From contig NC_088601.1 of the NCBI RefSeq assembly GCF_036426115.1, positions 1,674,001 to 1,738,000 of the forward strand: a DNA stretch of 64,000 nt. Direction: 5' to 3'. How positions within the stretch are numbered: the stretch's first letter is position 1; every line of letters begins with the position of its first letter. Under the pieces are notes generated by a model that worked only from the letters and a program-made list of their open reading frames with translations, was not told where the DNA came from and searched no databases. A program made the position numbers and the translations under genes. The stretch comes from Kwoniella botswanensis. Its lineage: Eukaryota > Basidiomycota > Tremellomycetes > Tremellales > Cryptococcaceae. This document shows positions 1-11,555 of this stretch, piece after piece.

Positions 1-2172
1 CATTGACATTGGCAAAGAAGTTCTGCAATCACCAGAAGTAACATCAGTATTTCCGTTGCAAGATCAATGTTGTATTTGATTCCACTCACATCGAAAGTCT
101 CCTCTTTAGCTTTCGTATCAGCTATCAATCCTCGACTATAATCCAATTTCTGATTCCACGTCTGTAGCATGAACGCAAGACGTAATCTTCTAGCAGTATT
201 TCTAGATAACTCTTCCTACATCATATACAATATACGATCAGATCAGCACTTGTGACCCCAACATACATCAAGAATCTAAGATTCACCTCGATAGTAATGA
301 AGTTTTTCAACGATTTACTCATCTTCAAGCCTTCAATATGTAAATGTCCAGTATGTAAGAAATAGTTCACCCATTGCTCGCAGCCATGATACGCCTAGCA
401 AAGATATCATCAGCTTCTGATGATCAAGCAAGTGAAAGCTGACATACCTCGCTCTGGGCCAATTCATTATCATGATGAGGGAACATCAAATCGACACCAC
501 CGGAATGTATATCCATGCCTCTACCTAATATCGCAGATGCCATGACTGAACATTCGATATGCCAACCCGGTCTACCTTCTCCCCAGGGGGATGGCCAAGC
601 AGGTTCACCAGGTTTGGATTTGGCTTTCCATAAGGCGAAATCCGCCGCTTGACGTTTTCCTTTTGATCCGGTGAGTGCGCCTAGACCATTTGTAAGATGT
701 CATCAGCAAAGCTGGTCGTAAAGGAGGAAAATATGGGGCGTATGTTTGTTTGCGGGATTTTGTACGAAGTTTGAGCGTACTAAGCGTGACTCACCTTCAC
801 CTTCATCCAATAACTTCTTATTCCCTTTACTACCCGGCTGCAACTTTGCATAATCATGTCTGAACCCGTCCCCTTCAGCCCCATCAAACTTATTCACATC
901 GAACCATACACTCCCTTCCGCCTCGTAGGCAAATCCATTGGATATTATCTTCTCTACGAAAGTGACGATCTCTGAGACGTATTCGGATACACGAGGTTTG
1001 AAGCTGGGTGGTAGGATTTTCAATTTGGCCATATCGGCGAAGAACTGTTCTTCCCAATATAAAGCTAATGTGCGGGATACAGCGATAGGATCTTTGATGG
1101 TGTGACCGAGCTGCAGTGATGGATTGAACAGGGTCAGTATATGTAAAAAGTTTGATGGCTGGGGATCAGACGATAATAGATCGGAGTTACACTCACTGTC
1201 TCTCCATAGTATGGTCCCAAAACATCACTAGTCCCATCTACCAAATCCACCACATCCCCTTCTGTCGATCCATTCAAAAGCCCTTCAGCTTTGGTAATTG
1301 CACCATGAGCTTTAAGAAGACTAGCAAGGTACAAAGTGAATTTCTCTTCTTTCAATCTAGCTTCCTCCGCGAATTTCGTATCATTCTTATCCGTCTCCAA
1401 TATAATCTTGAATATCTCTAAATCATCTTGAGTGTCGAATGTAAGAGGGGAAGGAAGGGATTTGATTAGTTTAGAATGTAAGAATTTGGAGAATGCTAAT
1501 TTCGTATCGTTTATAAGTTGGGAGGTGATGTTGGAATGGGTCGATTTGGTTTGATCCAATAGGTATTTCTCACGGGCACGAAGAATGATCTAAAATATAT
1601 GATTACAATATAGTCAGAAGATGAACTCATTTTTATGGATGACATTGAGTGTTGTAAAGGGTTGACATACCTTATCATCTATATCAGTTATGTTCATAAC
1701 GAAGTTAACATTGTACCCGAAATAATCTCTTAATATCCTTCTTATGATATCCTGAGTCAAGTAATTTCTATTCACAAAAGACTTCACATCAGCTACGTTC
1801 GGGACGAGGCATACAATAGCTCGAAGAAGATGGGAACTAACCTGGCATGTCCCATATGACTCGAATCATATACTGTCGGTCCACAATTATACCAATCTAT
1901 ATGTTTCGGTTTACGAGTTTTGAACACATCCTACCGAACTGAATCAGCTATGTGTGCTAGTGGTCGACGACGAAGGTTAAGCTGCATACCTTTGATCTGG
2001 TTAGCGAGTTGAACACTCTCAAGACAGGTTCTTCATCGCCGATGAGTTTAGCGGAAGTAGAAGCTTTCGATGCTGTGGTCACGGACATGTTGAATATTCT
2101 TGATGATGATGGCAGTAAAGTTGGATGACGAGGTATGAAAGAGCGTTTTGAACAAAGGAGGATTGACCTCAT
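1..2172 (-). CDS. CARS: Cysteinyl-tRNA synthetase, 3' end outside window, dual-start
   Basis: This class I aminoacyl-tRNA synthetase charges tRNA-Cys with cysteine. Visible signatures in order are [15 protein letters not shown] (HIGH-type ATP motif) around 1850-1905, NITDIDDK near 1690, the zinc region GWHIECS and [10 protein letters not shown] around 480-570, and KMSKSLKNF near 300-325. The gene has many short introns and its C-terminus lies beyond base 1. Two in-frame starts exist in exon 1. The one at 2172 gives a 28-residue Arg/Ser-rich, acid-free leader ([16 protein letters not shown]...) typical of a mitochondrial presequence. The one at 2088 (MSVTTASK) gives a cytosolic form. One gene serving both compartments is common for fungal synthetases, so dual targeting is an inference supported by the leader composition. 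The family call is secure. Confidence 0.95.
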
Positions 2173-2607
2173 ACAGCGGATAGCAGAAGGGTCAGGTCGA
2201 TTCGGTAGTATCGCCAGAGAGATGTCGCATTCGGTCTCTTGTTAGGGCTCGTTGTAAAGGTGATTGTTAAAATGATCAAACCTCGAGCACCTCTACCATG
2301 CTGCTTCCTTGCTGTTTGCCTTTCTTTTGACTTTTTGGTTGAACAACACATCCCAAAATGACTCGCTCTCTCGCTGCATCCGGAAACATTTCAAAGGCAC
2401 GGATAGATCTTCATAGGCATACAGCACCAGCAATCTCACGGGCCTAACTCACCACGCGTCTCTTGCACAGATCAGACGTGGAGGTGATCATCTCCCTTTT
2501 CAACATTTCGTACCATCTCCAACATCGTCATCATATGCAAAACCACTATCACAGGAAGGCGACGGCGACGACGAGATAACGAACTGGAGGATCATAACGA
2601 CTGAACA
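2173..2607. promoter_or_regulatory. Divergent intergenic region CARS / ERV25
   Basis: About 430 bases separate the outward-reading synthetase and ERV25 genes, so the region must hold both promoters. No coding segment with family resemblance or RNA gene is seen. No clear TATA box was identified. Confidence 0.5.
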
Positions 2608-3787
2608 ATGATATTCCGACCGATACTAATCGTCCTATCGCTGATATCAGCAGTCTACGCTGTCAAGTTCGATTTAGTTGCTGATAGGTATCCTAAACCT
2701 CGTACGTTGTGATTTATCTACCGCATGATTGGTCGCGCTAATGCCGCTTTTCAATGATATAGGGTGGTAAGCTACAACGGAACTCTCATACAAGCTACTA
2801 TACTGATCTGAATGAAACAGTATATGGAACTTTGCAGCCGCCCATTCGTTGGTGATAGTGACAGCCAACGTACCGTATGAGAATGGACAAAGAGTGGATA
2901 TCGAGATTCTAGATGGATCAGAGAGGGGGAACGTATACCTGAATAAGAAGGTTAGCTAGCTTCTCTACCTATCCTCTCTGGAGATTTTGTTGTATAGCTG
3001 ATGAGATATTATGATACAGGATATCAAAGGAGAAACTAGATTGGCTATTACCACGCATGAGTCAGCGGATGTTGGAGTATGCTTAAGGAATTACCTAGAA
3101 AGTGGTGAGTGTGTAGTGGGATATTCAAACGCGCCCTTCTCTAGTATCTGATGATTGTCTGTTATAATTCGCGCATAGACTCTCATGAGAAATTATCGAG
3201 AAGTGTGGATTTGGATGTGGATATTGGTGCAGATGCAATAGATTACAAGTGAGTATCTGAACCCTTAAAGGTGGATATTTGGTAGACACAGTCTTCCGTC
3301 AGTGCATAGAACTCTATGCTAAACCTGAATATGCCTTTGCTCTATCAGTGCCATAGCCAACCAGGAATCACTATCCATCCTCGAAGTGGAAATGCGTAAA
3401 CTCGAAGCTGTCGTAAAAGAAATAGTAGAAGAGATGGGTTATCTACAGAGGAGAGAGATGAGAATGAGAGATACTAATGGTGAGTAATACTTTTCATAGA
3501 AACATCAAGCTTCTCAATGGACTTCTCAGCACTTTGGACCGATTGTATCGTCATACAACCAAATCATCATAATTATCAATTTACTAAATCATTGTCATGG
3601 TGTAGAAAGTACCAATTCTCGAGTCAAGAACTTTTCCATCCTTATAACGGTCGGCATAATTGGACTAGGTGCATGGCAGGTGAGCTGAATCGCCAATGAT
3701 TAAGTTGGGAAGAAGCTGACACTGATATTGTCTGTACAGCTCATCCACTTACGGTCTTTCTTCAAACGAAAGTACCTGATTGATTAG
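2608..3787 (+). CDS. ERV25: p24 family ER vesicle protein (Erv25-like)
   Basis: This is a type I membrane cargo receptor of COPII/COPI vesicles cycling between ER and Golgi. The start at 2608 gives a hydrophobic signal peptide (MIFRPILIVLSLISAVYA) followed by KFDLVADRYPKP. The GOLD domain follows, with IWNFAAAHSLVIVTANVP, DGSERGNVYL and VGVCLRNYLE. A coiled-coil stretch (LEVEMRKLEAVVKEIVEEMG) comes next, then a transmembrane helix (SILITVGIIGLGAW). The short cytosolic tail is FFKRKYLID, with the FF and dibasic signals used for COPII and COPI binding. At least five introns interrupt it. The first junction (near 2700-2820) could not be settled: the usual Cys before IWN is not recovered with the obvious donor. 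Length and order match the family. Confidence 0.93.
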
Positions 3788-4211
3788 TCCATCTCGTGGT
3801 GTATCCTGACCGATTGGCGCATCGCCTAGACGAAATGCATGAACTGTTGAAGAACAAGTAGCGACTGACAGACAAAAAGTTGGACTTGGTTCGGTTTCAT
3901 CTAATCTGATTTTCCGATCAATCCTGAATTCATTTTGTTGATTGAAATATCATTCCGGATGACGTGTACTGACGTGTACTGATGCGCATTCACCAAAGGA
4001 TGGTCAGAGGGGTCTGTGCGTCGATACTAATCAATCTTCGTTTTCCCCATCCTCACAGCATATATATATCACTCACTTCTAATCTCATGTCTTTTCTTCT
4101 TCTTCTTTTCTCAATTTCTTTCTTTCTTTTTCCTTCATTCAATCCGTTCTCTCCTCTCCATACACCAATCGTATTTCCACTTCGTTCAAAATAGGTCTCA
4201 TATTCTCAAAA
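3788..4211. promoter_or_regulatory. Intergenic region with CT-rich promoter tract
   Basis: There is no gene here. Two adjacent copies of ACGTGTACTG lie at about 3961-3981. A strongly pyrimidine-rich strand (runs of TTCTT/CTTTC, about 4087-4155) precedes the start codon at 4212, a composition common just upstream of highly transcribed fungal genes. Its role is inferred. Confidence 0.45.
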
Positions 4212-5423
4212 ATGTCCAATCAATTCTTCCCGCCCTCTTCGGGATCACCATACCAACACATCCAACCATCCCCCAGAGCAGCCAATTTTGGTAGATCGAA
4301 CACTTCACCTGATTTAGTCGATGTCGACGAGGAAGGAAACCACCCGTCTTCCTCTATCAACACCAACACCCACAGCGGTAATGGAAATGGTAGACAATGG
4401 AATAACCATATTCCTCCTGCATCACCTGCCGGTTTTCATCCTCATTCAGCACCGGCTACACCCAGAAAACCCAATTTCGTTCCTCCTCAATTTAACGCTA
4501 ATGCTGAACGACCTTCCCCAGCTATCAATATGGGCGGTCCTAAAAAGCTTACCCGCAGAGCTGGTCAAGGTACTGGATCGAGTTCTTCTTTACCTCCTTC
4601 AGGTGAAGAAGAGGAAGATGCTGGTGGTAGTTCTAGAAAGAAGATGAGATATAATAGTCATCATGCCAAGGACGAGAAAAAGGCTAAGGATGAAGTGGAA
4701 GATACGTTTGATCCTATGGAAGCTGTGAGTTAGGCCTTCCTGATTTCATCTTCCTTCTGTTCTAATCGGTAGTTGTACCTGAACACGAGGTTGGCGATGA
4801 CCATTTGATCAATCGTTTACTGATGCGCTATAATGTGATATATGTTAGATCCACGTCTTCGACTCTAAAGCTGAGCTCGAGGATGAATGGGATAAGATTC
4901 AAGGGGAATTAGTCAAATTCCTTGACAGTGAGTATAGCTCTCCATCTTCGACCACTTAACGGTGAAGTTTATCTTGACACTTGGCTCACCAATCCTTGTT
5001 GTCAATTCAGATTATGCCAAAGATACACTCGCTCACGCGTGAGTAGAGCCGTCTTACTATCTTTCTTGTTTCAATCAAGGGAATAGCAAGCTGATGGCAG
5101 TGATTAGGTATGAAAATATCATTCAAGTAAATTACATATTCACCAAACTCAACAAGGATGCCCAAGAGAACCTGTTGGCTGGGGTGGAAGCTATCGAAAC
5201 TGAAGAATCTGGACATGGTGGGTGTTCTTCCCTCTGATCAACAACATGTTATAACATCACAATCTGACCATTTACTTTCGCTACGATCGCAGAAAAAGCA
5301 AGAAAGATCATCACCGATTTCTCCGCTGAGATGAAACGAGCTGCGGAGGTACTTAGCAGATTCGGTAATCAAGATAATGCTCTCAAGGCGATTTTAGCTA
5401 AGCCTGAAGGGGAGGTGGTTTAA
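4212..5423 (+). CDS. Unknown protein: disordered N-terminus plus helical C-terminal domain
   Basis: The product is not recognised. Exon 1 (4212 to about 4727) encodes about 172 residues of low-complexity sequence rich in Ser, Pro, Asn and Gly, with acidic and basic patches (GEEEEDAGG, RKKMRYNSHH, KDEKKAKDEVED). Four further short exons encode a compact charged region: IHVFDSKAELEDEWDKIQ, LVKFLDNYAKDTLAHA, YENIIQVNYIFTKLNKD, EKARKIITDFSAEMKRAAE, ending at a TAA at 5421-5423. The lysine-rich segment could act in nuclear targeting, but that is speculation. The regular splice sites and strong codon periodicity argue that the gene is real. It lies convergent to the snRNP gene on its right. Confidence 0.8.
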
Positions 5424-5659
5424 GTGATAAAGGAGAGGGACCATGGATTGTTACTTCCACAGCTTCTTCAAGCCCATATATGCTTCATACATAAATGTCA
5501 ATTTTCCCTTCGAGTAGTACCAGTAGTAGACATCAAAATTAGTACTACCCACATTTCCATTTCGTCATGATCGCTGGTTAATGTCGCTCAATTAGTAGTG
5601 TTTCAATGTATTTCCATTATGGTTTTCCATGCAATACATGTACATAGTTTTATATCCCA

Positions 5660-6925
5660 TTACTTCGAAGAGACACCCATCTCCCAACCCGGTTGCATCA
5701 AATACCCTTTCGTCTCCTCTTCAGCTTTCTTTGAGTTTGCTGCGGTGTCAAATTTTACCAAGAAAGATTTGGAACCTTTGTTAGGTGTTGGATGAGATTT
5801 GGGGATGGGCGAGTTGTATGAGGTGACCGAGATGAATCCGGTGTATCTGATCATATAACAGGTCAGCTATGATCTATATGGGTAAGTGAGATGGTAGAAT
5901 ATGCTTGACTCACTGTGAGAACAACGCTGACATTATATCGGAATTACATTCGGGGGGTAGGTTCGTACATATAAGGGAAGGATGATTATCTAAACAAAGT
6001 CGGATGGACATCGAAAAAACATCGCATTAATTAGTATACCACATTCAATTTGAAGTAAACGATAGGGATGAAACGATTGGTCGAAACGTATACATACCTT
6101 GTTCATCCTCGTCATCATCCAACTCCATCTCCTCTTCTTCCTCCTCTTCATCATTACCTTTCTGCCTCTTTGAATCTCTCCCTTCACCACCATCGTTCTC
6201 CTCCGTATCCAAATCCCTCTTTTCTCCCCTGAGAGCAGCTTCATCCGCCTCACGCTCTTTCTCCAACTGCTCGTATTCACCCTGAGCATTCGATACGACC
6301 AATTTGGCAGCTTCCATCGCTGCCTTCTCTCGGGACAGGGAGGGGTCTTGGCGGGAGAGGGTGGTGTTGGAGGGTGATTTGGCGTATGATATTGACTAAG
6401 AGAATAAAGCAGAATATATCAGTATATGTTATATGACTTGGAATTCAATATGTTTATTTCAATATCAGATGGATAATGAGATTTCCACAGATTCGTATCC
6501 ACAAATCCATGAATGGAATTTAGATCTTTCCGAAGGAGGATTGTTGATTTCGTATTATGAGATAGCCTACTCACCAATTCCTTATCGTAGAATAACTCTC
6601 CACTCAACCCTCTTAACGCAGAGGTAGCAGAAGCCTGTTCGGCAAATACTATGAATGCCTGCCCCCTTCCTCCACCGTGTTTCTTCGCTACGATGTCGAT
6701 TCTGATCACGCGCACACACACATGATCAGCTGAAATTCCATGTTTGAGATACCAGGATATGGAGGATAGGTCCATGCAGGTACGAGATATATCGGAGAGA
6801 GAAACCACTCACACTTGTCCATAAGGTGTGAAGAGGGAATACAAAGAAGCTTTCAATTCAGGTTTCTTCGTCTTGGTCTCTAGGTTGGATACGTATAGCG
6901 TCGGAGAGGGTTTGGCGAGAGCCAT
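5660..6925 (-). CDS. U1A/U2B''-type spliceosomal RNA-binding protein (two RRMs)
   Basis: This protein binds an snRNA stem-loop in the U1 or U2 snRNP (U2B''/Msl1 or U1A). The first exon (start 6925) gives MALAKPSPTLYVSNLET, the RNP2 strand of RRM1, then KPELKASLYSLFTPYGQV. The next exon has RGQAFIVFAEQASATSALRG (RNP1) and GELFYDKEL, which are hallmarks of this family. A long linker follows with KQKGNDEEEEEEEMELDDDED-type acidity and a KR-rich patch. RRM2 is split over the last exons: LICTNLPPECNSDIMSAL and YTGFISVTSYNSP, then KSFLVKFDTAANSKKA. RRM2 is more diverged than RRM1, as usual. I cannot tell U1A from U2B'' by eye, as many fungi carry one protein of this kind. Confidence 0.9.
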
Positions 6926-7645
6926 GGTGAGTCGAGTTGTACGTATCTCTTACAGCTCTAGCTTCTTATAAAGTATCTAGCAGGTATGATCTTGATGCCA
7001 ATGATTGCGATTGATGTCTTCTTAGCTCGTACAGCTTGGGCTTGGAACTGATCGGAGTTGAAGATGGGATGTCGCTTTAAGTGGGTGTAATGAATACAGT
7101 TCGAGTGCTGCCTGCGGAACCAGTTTCATTTTTATCACAGCCCATCATTCAACGCGAACGTGAAGTGAAAAAGATCTACCATCCATAGCAGATATCCATT
7201 GAAATCAGTGTCCTATACCACCTAATCATAGCCCGTCCACACTAATCACAATATCGCCCTGTTCTCGGTCCACAGACGAACCGTCAAAGTGTGGGTAGGA
7301 GGGTATATTGGTGAGTCGTGATACTTCTATTGTATCAATCTTTTGGGTTTGGCTAGTCGATCTGCAAGTTTTGACGCGTTGCATTCCGGAAAATGTGGTT
7401 CGAGGTTTTCATTTTCAATTTCATTTTCGTTCATTGTCACTTTGGTGGTTCATTGAACTGATTCAATCTTGTTATGCGAATAGTACCAACAGCATCAACA
7501 CTCACGCTCATTTGGATGATCGAAAGACTCTTGGAATAAAGCGAGACAGTATACATTCAATTTGGTATCGACAACGAACGATATATTCAATAGAATTAAC
7601 CAAAATTACATCCCCATCATTCATCCAATCATCACTCCTTTCAAG
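6926..7645. promoter_or_regulatory. Divergent intergenic region snRNP protein / LAG1
   Basis: About 720 bases separate two outward-facing genes, so both promoters and 5' leaders should lie here. Open frames in this stretch have no family resemblance and I treat them as chance. No RNA gene was recognised. Confidence 0.4.
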
Positions 7646-9259
7646 ATGACCTACAACCTAACAACCTCGACATTCTCCTCAACCCTTCCAAACCTAATCG
7701 AAACCTACCTCCCGTCATCCCTACACCCATTCTTCCTCCTCTCATACCCTATACATTCCAAAACTCACTCGTTCTTACGTCTAACATCAACATCAAATAA
7801 CAGTGCGGTTGGACAGATATTATATGATAAAGGATATATAGATATTTATTATTCGATATCATGGGCTATCGTATTTACTCTACTCCGATCATTCACCATG
7901 AACTATGTCTTTCAGCCTTTCGCAGGGTACATACTAGATAGGAACAGACGTATAGAATTGAAACAGAAGAAGAAACAGAAAAAGATGAAAGGTTCAGACA
8001 CGGATGAAGAAGTAGAAGTAAAAGAGGAGAGTAAAAAAGAGAAGAGACATAAGAAGCATCTGGTGACTAGGTTTGCAGAACAGGGTTGGAGTATGTTGTA
8101 TTGTACGGTGTTTTGGACATTGGGGATGGTGAGTCGAGTTTTGCTCTACTTGATTAGACTGTTGGCAAGGAATGGCCATGGGATCCATGGGATTTCAATA
8201 GATCTACCGGAAGATTCCATTGTCTTTTGTCTTCCCCCATTTGCAACTTCTATCATCCATCTTCGGACCACCACCTCACTTTCATTTCGCTCTACGTCCA
8301 CAGTAATCGTTGATTTACAATTGGTGAACTCCAAGGAGCTAATCACCTCTCCCTTGGCGCCTCATAGTTCACACTCCACTCCGTTCCCTCTCCCACCTCC
8401 CCCGAACAACTATGGGGCACCTACCCTTACACTCCTCTTCCCGCTCTGACCAAATTCTACTACCTCGCTCAGCTGGGATGGTGGTTCCACCAGATCTACG
8501 TGATCAACACTGAGAAAAGGAGGAAAGATCATTGGCAGATGTTCGGTCATCATATTTTGACTATTACCTTGATCGTCACGAGTTACATAGCGAACTTCAC
8601 TAGGATAGGTGTTGTCATTCATGTTTTGATGGATTTCTGTGATATCTTTTTGCCTGTGAGTGGGACAAGGATCTTCTTGCTCGATCTCTCAATCCTCTAT
8701 GTCTCTCCTTGATGTCCTTATTTCTTGTCCCTGATCCACTCCCGTGGATCCCCCTCCTCTAATGAAACGTTGACCCACTCGTGCTATCTTTCAGCTCGCC
8801 AAAATGCTTCGATACCTTTCCTACTCCCGCTCATGCGACCTGACTTTCGTAATCTTCCTAATCTCATGGTTATTCTCCCGAGAAATCGGTTTATTCCTAG
8901 TCATCAAAACGTCTTACCTCGACGCACCACGATTCATCCAATTTAAATGGTCTCCTTCGACTGGACAGTATCTGACCTACAGGACGTATCTGGGTTTCAT
9001 AGGGTTGGTGAGCCTTTTGTGGGTGTTGGCGAGTATATGGTTTTACATGGCTGTCAAAGTCGCTGTGAAAGTCGTTAGAGGTCAGGGGGCCGAAGATTCA
9101 AGGTCGGATGATGAGGATGAGGATGAACCGACCGAAGATGCTGATGGGGAGGTGTTGGATGATGTACCTCAGATTGTAGGTACGACTGCGGATGGGATAG
9201 CAAATGGACATTCACATTTGAATGGAAATGGAGATGGGACGTTGAAGAAAAGGAAATAA
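7646..9259 (+). CDS. LAG1: Ceramide synthase (Lag1/Lac1 family, TLC domain)
   Basis: This enzyme acylates sphingoid bases with acyl-CoA to make (phyto)ceramide in the ER membrane. The start at 7646 (MTYNLTTS) is followed by a luminal segment, a first membrane helix (ISWAIVFTLLRSFTMNY) and a lysine-rich loop (RIELKQKKKQKKMKG...). Exon 2 begins about 8369 with WGTYPYTPLPALTKFYYL. The Lag1 motif follows: FHQIYVINTEKRRKDHWQM, then HHILTITLIVTSYIANFTR and MDFCDIFLP, continued after an intron by LAKMLRYL. The paired HH and the Asp residues of the active site are present. Two more helices and a long acidic cytosolic tail (DDEDEDEPTED) end in KKRK, a possible ER-retrieval or nuclear-like signal. The intron near 8129-8368 is unusually long for this window. 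Confidence 0.94.
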
Positions 9260-9595
9260 CGCTTGACGATGAACGACGATGATGATCTGGTATAGGGGAA
9301 TGATAATGTGAATTACTTGATAGATTATTATACATATACATACATAAATACAGACATATCTCGTACACTAATCCCAATATGGCATTGAGTTATGCAAAAG
9401 GTATTATACAGTTGTTATATAACATGAGATATGAAACACAGCACGTCGATCATATGAGGTTAGCAACAGTTGGTATTGTACAGCTATCGACTCATGTCAA
9501 AGAGAGATACTACAGAGATTGATTGATAACCAAGTCCAGCATGATACAGTGCAACTTCAACATTCACAAGGTAGTGGGAGTGAAGTCCAGAATGA
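9260..9595. other. Convergent 3' region
   Basis: AT-rich spacer between the convergent ceramide synthase gene and the unknown gene to its right. It contains short ATACATACATA runs near 9335-9350 and presumably the two polyadenylation regions. No gene is seen. Confidence 0.4.
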
Positions 9596-10499
9596 TCAAT
9601 TGCCCATACTCGTATTCTTCTTCTTAAACTTCCTAGTAATCGAGCTAAACCTATTACTATTCCCTCGCTGAGGTTGATGATATGGCAAATCCTCATAATG
9701 GACGTGATTCGACCCAGTTGGACTAGCAGGCGAAGTAGCCATTGTCATCTGCATCCCTGGCGGTGGAACCGAGGGTGAAACTGTTCCTGCTTCGCTGACT
9801 GTCGAGGGGAATGAAGTGAGGGAGGGTGCAGTGGATCTGGAGTCAGAACGTTTCTTGAACTTGGTGGATGAAACTGCTGAGGGTGGCGTTGATTCGATAT
9901 ATCCTACAGGTCTACCTGATGGTCTGAAATCACCATACTCTCACATCAGCACCATTCCTTCTTATACACAGTATTATCTGATATTTGGGGATGCCTGTCA
10001 GTCATCAGTCGTCGTATATGCTGACCCACCCTAACAAAGTACCTTTCGGAACTAAGCCCACGAGATACCCTTCCACCGCAGCTATCTCCTCTGTAGTCCA
10101 TGGTGTGGCTTTACCTACTTGTAATTGGGTGGTACCGGTAGTAACGCCATTATGAGTCGTAAATGATGAAGAGACAGAATACCCTATTGATTGATGGGCT
10201 GAAATGAACGCTCGACCAAATCAGTTGGATTCCTGTGAATGCAAGCAGTCAATCCTGAGATACACTGCTTACAATGTCTGAACGCTTGAGATGCTTGTCG
10301 TCTGAATGCTTCTTCCAGTTGAGGAGTGAGTGGTGTTGAAGTGGTGTAGGTTTGCCACTTGAATTAAACGATATCAGCTACCTCCTCTTGGAAGTCTTCA
10401 GAAGACGAAGGACTTGACCAACGTGCATGGGAGCAGATTGCCAGAGACTCATCCTGCGTGGGTGTATAATCGTAGCTATCTATGTATGTGAAAATCCGG
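9596..10499 (-). CDS. Unknown spliced gene; an in-frame stop or very short intron
   Basis: The product is not recognised. Reading leftwards, the exons give ARWSSPSSSEDFQEE, then WQTYTTSTPLTPQLEEAFRR, then SIGYSVSSSFTTHNGVTTG and WTTEEIAAVEGYLVGLVPKG. The last exon is a Ser/Pro-rich tail (STPPSAVSSTKFKKRSD, SVPPPGMQMTMATSP) ending RKFKKKNTSMGN with a TGA at 9596-9598. The introns near 9920-10035 and 10200-10275 have good donors and acceptors. Between EEVADIV and FKWQTY an in-frame TAA lies at 10364-10366. Either a 24-base GT...AG intron (10358-10381) removes it or the gene is interrupted. The 5' end was not resolved, and no start Met lies in frame upstream, so another exon is likely beyond 10500. 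The tail looks disordered and basic. Confidence 0.5.
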
Positions 10500-10975
10500 T
10501 GAGTAGAAGATGAAGAACGACTCTGGCATATATTATTCGATCAACAGGATTGGAATGAAGATGTTTGATGGTTGATGTTGTGATTGACGTCAGTACTGTC
10601 AGATCAGATATTTCCCTTTGATTGTTGATTGAAATGGAAGGTGCATTGACCCCCCTTTTTTTGTCTTCATACACGATATGGTCAGTGCGTCCATGCAGTT
10701 TGAAGGTCGTGGTCAGTGCACATCATGTTGTTTGCGTTGATCTCGAGGAGGCTAGAACCTTTCAATCAAGTCTTCTTATCAACAGCTCCGATGTTTTGTC
10801 AAGTTCGGCAGTGAGTACTAGAGTACAACAAGTTATAGCTTATAACGACCGCGGAATCATCTAGGAGTTTGCTGTTATGTAGCAATACATACACGTACTA
10901 AGGATACTGTTATTATACAGCATTGACAAGGTGGTACATGACTACGATTAATTTCCAACCATTTCCAGATGGTGC

Positions 10976-11555
10976 TCATGCTACTCCAGTAGGTCTCGAA
11001 CACCCATTATCCGTCGCAACAAGACTTATAGACCATGATCCTTTGAAATTCATACATCAGTACATCCTATCATGAATACGCGATATGTTCCAAGTGAGGA
11101 GACAGTACAGTATGATGCAAACTACTCACTTCTCTTACTTAACCCCTTGAATTCCTTTTCCAGACCTACCACCTCCCTCTCCACCCATGCTCTGGAATTA
11201 TGACATTTCACGTTATATGATCCATCGCAATTATCTGATATCTCAGTCTGCATTATCCCTCGTACTATCATTTTCAACTCTCAGCGAGCCTTCACTGCCC
11301 CAGTCCATTGCACGCAGAATGCCTCACGATAATTCTTTTTCAGATGATCCAGTTCTTCCGCCACTTCCTTTTCAGTGGGATATCGATGTCCTGTCAATCC
11401 TGTGATCTCATATATCCTATTCTGTCAACATAGACAAAGTATTAGTACCGACAATCACATTGTCTCTCATATCCCTACCGATGTTCCGTACATACCGATT
11501 CACCAACCATCACTCCATCACCTCTATTCTGACTTCGCGAACCCGTTTGACCCAT
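10976..11555 (-). CDS. Small unknown protein with possible N-myristoylation signal
   Basis: The product is not recognised. The start at 11555 gives MGQTGSRSQNRGDGVMVGES. Three introns with clean sites then link NRIYEITGLTGHRYPTEKE, VAEELDHLKKNYREAFCVQ, CDGSYNVKCHNSRAW and VEREVVGLEKEFKGLSK to a last exon WSISLVATDNGCSRPTGVA, with TGA at 10976-10978. That makes about 119 residues. MGxxxS fits the N-myristoyltransferase consensus, which is an inference. Four cysteines in the centre might pair or bind metal. The frame stays open for 20 more sense codons after the TGA, to a TAA at 10913. All three splice junctions keep frame, which supports a real gene. Confidence 0.6.

Noticed and set aside
7308-7649. 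Open frame of 113 codons upstream of the ceramide synthase start
   Set aside because: No motif, overlaps the promoter and 5' leader of LAG1, and the reliable start is at 7646.
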